The position numbers and the translations under genes are program-made. Positions 16,208 to 21,239 of a stretch of 21,239 nucleotides of DNA are shown in pieces (the first letter of the stretch is position 1; each line of letters starts with the position of its first letter). A model generated the notes under the pieces. It saw only the letters and a program-made list of their open reading frames with translations. It was not told where the DNA came from and did not search any database. This DNA is from CAYYGL01 sp964471235 (GTDB lineage: Bacteria > Calditrichota > Calditrichia > RBG-13-44-9 > J075): contig CAYYGL010000079.1 of the NCBI GenBank assembly GCA_964471235.1, positions 1-21,239 of the forward strand, written 5' to 3'.

Positions 16208-16945
16208 TTAGTCAATCCGGGTGATGGTCAGTCTGGCAACTGGTTCATCCCAGCCGTATACCATAGGGTCTAAATCACCAACTCCCTGGATACCACTATG
16301 ATAATCGATTTCTTCATGAGTGGGTACCCGAACCAATGGGTTGCCGCAACAGGGACCGGGTATATGGGCGGTGGATTCTGTATTGCTCTCCGTTCCGGCA
16401 TCAAAGGCATGCAGATAAACTACTTTTGACTGACCACGCGGTAAATTAATCCCATTAATTCCAGTAAATCCGTCATTGGTATTCACCAGCATGCAGATCA
16501 GGGAAAGTTTATGATATCCCCTTTTGGCTTCAATTGTAAAGCTTGCCGAACTACCGGGTAAGATGACCCCGGTACCTTCCACTACCCTAAAAACGTTCGG
16601 AGATTGATTCAGAAAAGTTACCATCGGTGCACTGACGGCATCTTCTGCGAGTTGCTGTAACTCATTTGAGGCAAATTCACCGACCTTGAAGATATGCAAT
16701 CCCTCGGAATGGGTTGCCAATACCGGGGGCGAAAATGGCTGGCTGGCACCCGGTCCTGTGGCAGGGGATAAATTTTCCAAGACGATCTCAAATTGGGCTA
16801 CCTGGGATGGATCCTCAGATGTCCGATTGAAACTGTTTACCGGATCGTTTGATATATTTTCGGTGGATACCGCAGATTTTTCAGCACAACTCCATAGTAG
16901 AGCCGTAGCAATGAACCAAACCGACAGCCATAATACTTTCTTCAT
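16208..16945 (-). CDS. Spondin_N-domain lipoprotein
   Basis: 245 residues. A lipoprotein signal is clear (MKKVLWLSVWFIATALLWSC, lipidated Cys20), so it should be anchored in the envelope. Residues about 52-245 match the spondin N-terminal domain: FEIVLENLSP, then GASQPFSPPVLATHSEGLHIFKVGEFAS (67-94), VNTNDGFTGINGINLP (154-169) and FDAGTESNTE (181-190), the acidic loop associated with metal binding in spondins. A CysCys pair occurs at 199-200. The role in bacteria is unknown; adhesion or metal binding is inferred from the eukaryotic family. Start ATG 16945 has a good AAGGAG site. It appears monocistronic, between the REP-like cluster and a strong hairpin. Confidence 0.8.
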   Translation of the reverse strand: MKKVLWLSVWFIATALLWSCAEKSAVSTENISNDPVNSFNRTSEDPSQVAQFEIVLENLSPATGPGASQPFSPPVLATHSEGLHIFKVGEFASNELQQLAEDAVSAPMVTFLNQSPNVFRVVEGTGVILPGSSASFTIEAKRGYHKLSLICMLVNTNDGFTGINGINLPRGQSKVVYLHAFDAGTESNTESTAHIPGPCCGNPLVRVPTHEEIDYHSGIQGVGDLDPMVYGWDEPVARLTITRID

Positions 16946-17366
16946 GATAATACTCCTTATAAAATGAATAAAAGGGAATTAATTGTGCGGGAAAGATAGG
17001 GAATGAACTTCACAGGTTTTTCACAGGTTCTTTAAATAAAGTTAAAACTTGATAGTAGAGCGACTCTTCGAGTCGGTCCGGTAGAAGAGACTTGGTTAAC
17101 CCCTTAAGTTCTGGTAATCGGGTATTCTGGTGGGTGCTGGAAATAAAAACAGAGTTGAAATATTCCCATCAATTCGGTAATTTGTGGAAAAAATAGATAG
17201 TGGAACGACTTTCCCAAGTCGGTAGTAAGCCGGCTCTCCGAGCCGTTGTGGTGGGTGATACGACTCTGAGAGTCGTTAGGTTATGAAAAAACAGATTAGA
17301 AGGTTGGAGCAACTCGCAGAGTTACTCTACTTGTCACGTATCAAAACATCTCTTTTTTGATACAAC
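16946..17366. repeat. REP-like hairpin cluster upstream of RAYT
   Basis: At least five short perfect hairpins are visible: CGACTC-TTC-GAGTCG (17061-17075, preceded by GTAG), CGACTT-TCCC-AAGTCG (17206-17221), CGGCTC-TCC-GAGCCG (17231-17245), ACGACTC-TGA-GAGTCGT (17260-17276) and AACTC-GCA-GAGTT (17311-17323). The second and third form a two-hairpin unit, 17200-17245, joined by TAGTAAG. A 9-bp pair GTATCAAAA/TTTTGATAC (17338-17346/17355-17363) ends just before the transposase start. GTAG next to a GC-rich hairpin is the known hallmark of REPs handled by RAYT proteins. A TTCACAGGTT direct repeat lies at about 17009-17030. Confidence 0.85.
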
Positions 17367-18026
17367 ATGTTGTTCTATCGAAGAAATTTACCTCATCTGA
17401 TTATCCCCGGCTATCCCTTCTTTATTACCACACGGTTGGTAGACAGCCTGTCACTTGAAAAACTGGCAGCTCTTCGTAAAGAGTTTCTGAAAGAGATGAA
17501 ACGGATCCAACGGGTAGATAATCCGAAAAAGAAATTCAAACTGAAGCAAGAAATCCATCGAGCTTTCTTTTTAAAATACGATGCGCTGATACATGAAAAT
17601 ACAACCGGTCCCCAATGGCTTGCAGACGAACGGATTGCTCAAGTCGTTCATGATTCATTACACTGGGGAGATAAGCGACGTTATCACCTGATTGCGTTCA
17701 CGATTTTACCAAATCATATTCATGCCGTGTTATTGCCGATTTGGGAAAACGAGGAGGAGAAATCACCTCGGGAACCCGACGAAAAAGATGTTTATTTCCT
17801 CGCCAAGATTATGGAAAGTCTGAAAAAATATACCGGCAGGATAGCAAACAAGATATTAGGTCGTAAAGGGCAATTCTGGCAGCATGAAAGTTATGATCAC
17901 TTAATACGCAACAAATATGAATTGAAACGAGCGGTAAATTTTACCCTTAAGAACCCGGTGAAGGCCGGTTTGGTAATTCGTCCGGAGTTTTATCGCTGGA
18001 ATTATGTCAACCGGGATTATTTATGA
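17367..18026 (+). CDS. REP-associated tyrosine transposase (RAYT, Y1/HUH)
   Basis: 219 residues. The N-terminus HLIIPGYPFFITTRLVDS matches the first strand of Y1 transposases. The metal-binding HUH pair is His117/His119 in LPNHIHAVL, and the catalytic tyrosine is Tyr176 in FWQHESYDHLIRN. The ending NFTLKNPVKAGLV is typical of RAYTs. These single-copy relatives of IS200/IS605 transposases cut and rejoin REP hairpins as single strands. The catalytic residues are intact and no frameshift is seen. A segment at about 40-90 lengthens it relative to the smallest members. It is the only plus-strand gene in the sugar region and lies between two hairpin clusters, one 3-300 bp upstream and one 33-141 bp downstream. 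No Shine-Dalgarno is evident. Confidence 0.9.
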   Translation: MLFYRRNLPHLIIPGYPFFITTRLVDSLSLEKLAALRKEFLKEMKRIQRVDNPKKKFKLKQEIHRAFFLKYDALIHENTTGPQWLADERIAQVVHDSLHWGDKRRYHLIAFTILPNHIHAVLLPIWENEEEKSPREPDEKDVYFLAKIMESLKKYTGRIANKILGRKGQFWQHESYDHLIRNKYELKRAVNFTLKNPVKAGLVIRPEFYRWNYVNRDYL

Positions 18027-18059
18027 GGGTAATGGGTGATTTCTCGAATAGAAAAACAA

Positions 18060-18167
18060 GCGGCTCCGTGGAGCCGCCTGTTCGAGACGTTCAATAATGA
18101 GCATCGTTACTTGGGTAACGGCGAGTTCGGAGACTCGCCTTACTGACGACTCGGAGAGTCGTCCCAC
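18060..18167. repeat. REP-like hairpin cluster downstream of RAYT
   Basis: Four hairpins lie in 108 bp: GCGGCTCC-GT-GGAGCCGC (18060-18077), CGTTAC-TTGG-GTAACG (18105-18120), GGCGAGT/ACTCGCC (18120-18126/18133-18139) and GACGACTC-GGA-GAGTCGTC (18145-18163). Read on the minus strand, 18167-18122 gives GTGG, hairpin, AGTAAG, hairpin. This is the same two-hairpin unit as 17200-17245 with a 1-bp shift, so the RAYT gene is bracketed by inverted copies. The cluster ends 5 bp before the symporter stop at 18173 and may shape the 3' end of that transcript. Confidence 0.85.
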
Positions 18168-18172
18168 TCATC

Positions 18173-19783
18173 TTACCCGGTAAAATACAGCCACACCAAC
18201 CCCACGATAGCTATCAATATGCCGGACAACAGAATATCTTTTCTTTTCCACACCGGATCGGATTGTGTCTTGCTGGCAGTCGAATAGGTAAGCCCCTCGA
18301 CTTTCTCAGCGGGTGGAGGTGCGGTCAAAAGGCTGGCAATGATCAGAATTGCAGCGCACACCACAAAAAGGAATATTGCAAAATGTAAAAAATTGATTGT
18401 CGCGTAATCATATAGTAAACCGCTTAGATGTTCTTTGTTTAATTCGGCGAGTAATCTACCCATTCCCAGCACGAATCCGGTTAACAAGGATGCCATGGCG
18501 CCGGTGCCATTCAGCCGCTTCATAAAAATGCCCAGCAAAAACACCGCTGCGATGGGAGGAGAAATATACGCTTGTACGCTTTGCAGGTATTTATAAAGTT
18601 CTCCGGAAATATATTTCATGAAAGGAATCCAGAGTAAACCGAGAATCACCAAAAAACCGGTAGCAATTTGGCCAACCAGCACCAGTCTTTTTTCCTTAGC
18701 AGCGGGGTGAAGTTGTTTATAGATATCGATAGTAATCAACGTGGAGCAGGAATTAAACACTGCTGACAGGGAACTCATCAAGGCAGCCAACAAGCCTGCC
18801 AAAACCAGCCCCTTTATCCCGATAGGCAGCAGGGTGTCGATAAGGATTGGAAGTGCCTTATCCGCTTTATCCAAAGTAATTATCCCTTTTTGAGCCAGTG
18901 CATAAGCAATCACGCCGGGAATCACAAAAATAAACAGGGGTAATACCTTCAAATATCCGCCAAGGATGGTGCCCCGGCGAGCGTTATCAATATTTTTTGC
19001 CGAGAGCACTCGTTGTACAATAAACTGATCGGTGCACCAGTACCAGACGCCCAGAATGGGGGCGCCGAAGAGAATGCCGGTCCAGGGAAAATCCGGATGA
19101 GAAATCGGTTGCCACATATTAAAGAAGCTGCTTCCGGCGGTAGCATATAACTCTCCCCAACCACCGATTTTCCATAAACCAATGGCAGTCACCAACACCG
19201 ACCCGCCGATTAAGACAAAAGTTTGCATAAACTCAGTAAACACCACAGCCCGTAATCCGCCGAAAACAGTATAAATACCGGTAGCGATTACTACAATAAA
19301 GGCGCCAACCCAAAAATTCATTCCCATGGATTCAAAAACGATCCCTCCGGCATAAATAGTAACCGAAATTTTGGTCAGCACATAACCGATAATAGATATC
19401 CAGGAAAGGTAAGCACGGGCGCCTTTGGAGTAGCGTCTTTCCAGAAACTCCGGCATGGTAAAAACGCCGCTTTTCAAGTAGAAAGGAACAAACACCCAGC
19501 CCAGGATCAGCAGGATAAGGGAGGCGAGAATCTCAAACTGTCCCACCGCAACGCCGCTATCCGCCCCGGTGCCGGCAAGCCCCACCAGGTGCTCGGAACC
19601 GATATTGGAAGCAAACAAGGAAGTCCCGATGACCACCCAGCCGATATTGCGATTAGCAAGAAAATAGCCGGCGGAGCTTTCTCGAACTGCTCCTCTGCGG
19701 GTTGACCAGATGGCGATACCAAACACTGCACCGAAATATCCTAAAATAATTACTAAATCAACAATCCCAACATTCAAGCCCAT
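18173..19783 (-). CDS. Sodium:solute symporter (SSS/SGLT type), second copy
   Basis: 536 residues with about 14 hydrophobic helices. SSS landmarks are SSAGYFLANRNIGWVVIGTSLFASNIGSEHLVGLAG, VFTMPEFLERRY, GIYTVFGGLRAVVFTEFMQT and CTDQFIVQRVLSAKN. It should import a sugar or glycoside with sodium. The start at 19783 has GGAGAAA upstream. The gene lies 66 bp downstream of the GH3 gene on the same strand, so they probably form an operon acting on beta-linked sugars. It is a diverged paralogue of the symporter at 14227-15816. Its 3' end abuts a REP-like hairpin cluster. Substrate not readable from sequence. Confidence 0.9.
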   Translation of the reverse strand: MGLNVGIVDLVIILGYFGAVFGIAIWSTRRGAVRESSAGYFLANRNIGWVVIGTSLFASNIGSEHLVGLAGTGADSGVAVGQFEILASLILLILGWVFVPFYLKSGVFTMPEFLERRYSKGARAYLSWISIIGYVLTKISVTIYAGGIVFESMGMNFWVGAFIVVIATGIYTVFGGLRAVVFTEFMQTFVLIGGSVLVTAIGLWKIGGWGELYATAGSSFFNMWQPISHPDFPWTGILFGAPILGVWYWCTDQFIVQRVLSAKNIDNARRGTILGGYLKVLPLFIFVIPGVIAYALAQKGIITLDKADKALPILIDTLLPIGIKGLVLAGLLAALMSSLSAVFNSCSTLITIDIYKQLHPAAKEKRLVLVGQIATGFLVILGLLWIPFMKYISGELYKYLQSVQAYISPPIAAVFLLGIFMKRLNGTGAMASLLTGFVLGMGRLLAELNKEHLSGLLYDYATINFLHFAIFLFVVCAAILIIASLLTAPPPAEKVEGLTYSTASKTQSDPVWKRKDILLSGILIAIVGLVWLYFTG

Positions 19784-19849
19784 GTCTTTTCTCCGAGTTA
19801 TGAGTTCATAAGTAACCCGTTGTCAAATTGGAATATTTAGGGACTTTTT

Positions 19850-21239
19850 TTACTCTTTATCCGCCGGGAGTACTTTGAAAGTAGACGTCAAGTTACCCAC
19901 CGTGATTTTGAAATCTCCCGGTTCCACGGCATACTTTCCCTCGCGATCCCAGAAAGTAAAATCCGACTTATTCAGAGAAAATTCGACAGTGCGGCTTTCC
20001 CCGGGGCGAAGGAATATTCCGGTGAACCGTTTAAGTTGTTTAACCGGCGGCGACACCGACCGATAAAGATCGCTTAGATACAATTCCACAATTTCCCTTC
20101 CGGCTCTCTTTCCGGTATTCTTCACCGTCACCTTCACATTGACCGTCGCATTTGGGGGAATTTCGCCGGGTTCCGCTATCAAGTTGCTGTATTCATAAGT
20201 CGTATAACTTAGACCGTGACCAAACTTGTACAACGGATCCAATTTATTCGGATCATCCGTTTCGATTGGTTTGTGGTCATAAGTTACCAGGTCATTGGGA
20301 TGGCGGGGATAAGTAATGGGGAGTTTTCCACAAGGATTAAAGTCGCCAAACAATACATCCGCAATAGCCCTGCCGCCTTCCGGTCCCGGCAAATATGCCA
20401 TCAGAATTGCCCGGGATTGGTCAACTACCGGGGTAATGATACGGGGGCGTCCTTCCACCAGCACCAGCACCACCGGTGTACCGGTTTTCTGGATAGCTGC
20501 CACCAAATCCAACTGAGCCCGGGGAAGGTTCAAATCATGGATATTGCCGGGCGTTTCACAATAGGGCATTTCTCCGATACAGATAACAGCCGCTGCTGCA
20601 TGCCCGGCAGCCGCCACCACCTGATCAATGTCAATGAGGGTATCAAACGTGGCACCGGGGAGATAGCTGACATTCTCCTTCCCGATTTTTCTTTGAATCG
20701 CCTCTAAAATAGTGGGTTTATTGGTTGGATACAACGCCTCCTCATTTCCCTGCCAGGTATATGTCCATCCGCCGTTTAACACAGAACGCAAATTGGCAGT
20801 GGGTCCGGTAACCAGAATTTTTTGATTCTTCCTCAATGGCAGAAAATTCGATTCATTTTTAAGAAGCGTCATTGCCTCCTGTGCCGCCTGGAGACTCACC
20901 GCAGCAGATTCCGCACTGCCCACCTTGCTTTTCATACGCTCGTCCGGATAAGGATTCTCAAACAGACCGAGTTCGAATTTAACCCGCAAAATTCGCCTGA
21001 CCGCTTCATCAATGCGCGACTCGGGCACTTTGCCTTCTTTGACCAATTCCATTAGATCATGGTAAAAGCTAAAATCATACGGCACCATGCTCATATCCAC
21101 CCCTGCCATCACTGCCATTCGAACGGCTTCTTTACGGGTGGAAGCTACCCGGTCGCGGGTATAAAGCCGATTGATATCTTTCCACTCACTGACCACGAAA
21201 CCATTAAAACCCAGTTCATTGCGCAATAATTCGGTCAGA
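19850..21239 (-). CDS. GH3 beta-glycosidase, 5' end beyond the window
   Basis: About 463 residues are visible; the frame stays open to the window edge, so the N-terminal part of the (beta/alpha)8 domain is missing and a signal peptide cannot be judged. The visible start LGFNGFVVSEWKDI is the GH3 nucleophile block, but the usual SDW reads SEW here (Glu codon at 21185-21187). The next parts are IDEAVRRILRVKFELGLF, the alpha/beta sandwich domain with GEMPYCETPGNIHDLNLP (likely acid/base region), and a fibronectin-III-like C-terminal domain (NVKVTVKNTGKRAGREIVELYL through WDREGKYAVEPGDFKITVG). It would release glucose or xylose from beta-linked oligosaccharides, and feeds the adjacent symporter operon. 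Family call firm; activity open because of the substitution. Confidence 0.88.
   Translation of the reverse strand, partial: LTELLRNELGFNGFVVSEWKDINRLYTRDRVASTRKEAVRMAVMAGVDMSMVPYDFSFYHDLMELVKEGKVPESRIDEAVRRILRVKFELGLFENPYPDERMKSKVGSAESAAVSLQAAQEAMTLLKNESNFLPLRKNQKILVTGPTANLRSVLNGGWTYTWQGNEEALYPTNKPTILEAIQRKIGKENVSYLPGATFDTLIDIDQVVAAAGHAAAAVICIGEMPYCETPGNIHDLNLPRAQLDLVAAIQKTGTPVVLVLVEGRPRIITPVVDQSRAILMAYLPGPEGGRAIADVLFGDFNPCGKLPITYPRHPNDLVTYDHKPIETDDPNKLDPLYKFGHGLSYTTYEYSNLIAEPGEIPPNATVNVKVTVKNTGKRAGREIVELYLSDLYRSVSPPVKQLKRFTGIFLRPGESRTVEFSLNKSDFTFWDREGKYAVEPGDFKITVGNLTSTFKVLPADKE

Noticed and set aside
18060..18077. Rho-independent terminator of the RAYT gene
   Set aside because: The stem is strong, but no T tract follows, and it fits the REP hairpin family around it.

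Overview
The window reads as chromosome from a free-living Gram-negative heterotroph. It shows a lipoprotein with a lipobox, a periplasmic ModA with a signal peptide, sodium-coupled sugar symporters, cytoplasmic glycosidases and moderate GC. The intergenic regions are dense with short palindromes. The set would fit an FCB-group lineage such as Calditrichota, KSB1 or Ignavibacteriota, but this is an impression and no marker gene is present. The sequence has two assembly gaps (100 N at 5635-5734 and 10 N at 11257-11266). I saw no rRNA, tRNA or CRISPR array.

Layout. (1) 1-477 is non-coding and full of small hairpins. (2) 519-4133 (+) is a compact four-gene set: a MarR regulator, an AhpD-like protein with the complete Glu/CxxC/His signature, an Fe-S protein fused to a C-terminal SCP2-like domain, and a polytopic membrane protein of unknown function. 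Near-identical palindromes sit in front of genes 1 and 2, so the set looks like an autoregulated MarR regulon, plausibly redox-linked. (3) 4227-5198 (-) is a lone PfkB sugar kinase. (4) 5199-6541 is non-coding. It carries a 97-bp tandem repeat array broken by the large gap, then a cluster of nested hairpins. (5) 6542-9050 (+) is modABC, the molybdate ABC transporter, with ATGA overlaps between genes. (6) 9308-21239 is almost all on the minus strand and is a carbohydrate-use region. It holds an MFS permease with a GH37 trehalase, an SSS symporter with a GH100-like (invertase-like) glycosidase, a spondin-domain lipoprotein, and a GH3 beta-glycosidase (cut by the window edge) with a second SSS symporter. 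A REP-associated tyrosine transposase (RAYT) is inserted on the plus strand at 17367-18026, between clusters of REP-like hairpins.

How it works together. Each transporter is paired with a glycosidase: MFS with trehalase, SSS with the GH100-like enzyme, SSS with GH3. This suggests uptake of small sugars or glycosides followed by hydrolysis inside the cell, or near it for GH3, whose N-terminus is not seen. The PfkB kinase could phosphorylate released fructose or a keto-sugar acid. The most notable signals are the twin MarR operators with the uncharacterised redox operon, the RAYT with inverted two-hairpin REP units on both sides, the three-stem nested palindrome upstream of modA, the 97-bp palindromic tandem array with a solo relative 3.3 kb away, and a GH3 enzyme whose expected nucleophile aspartate is read as glutamate.
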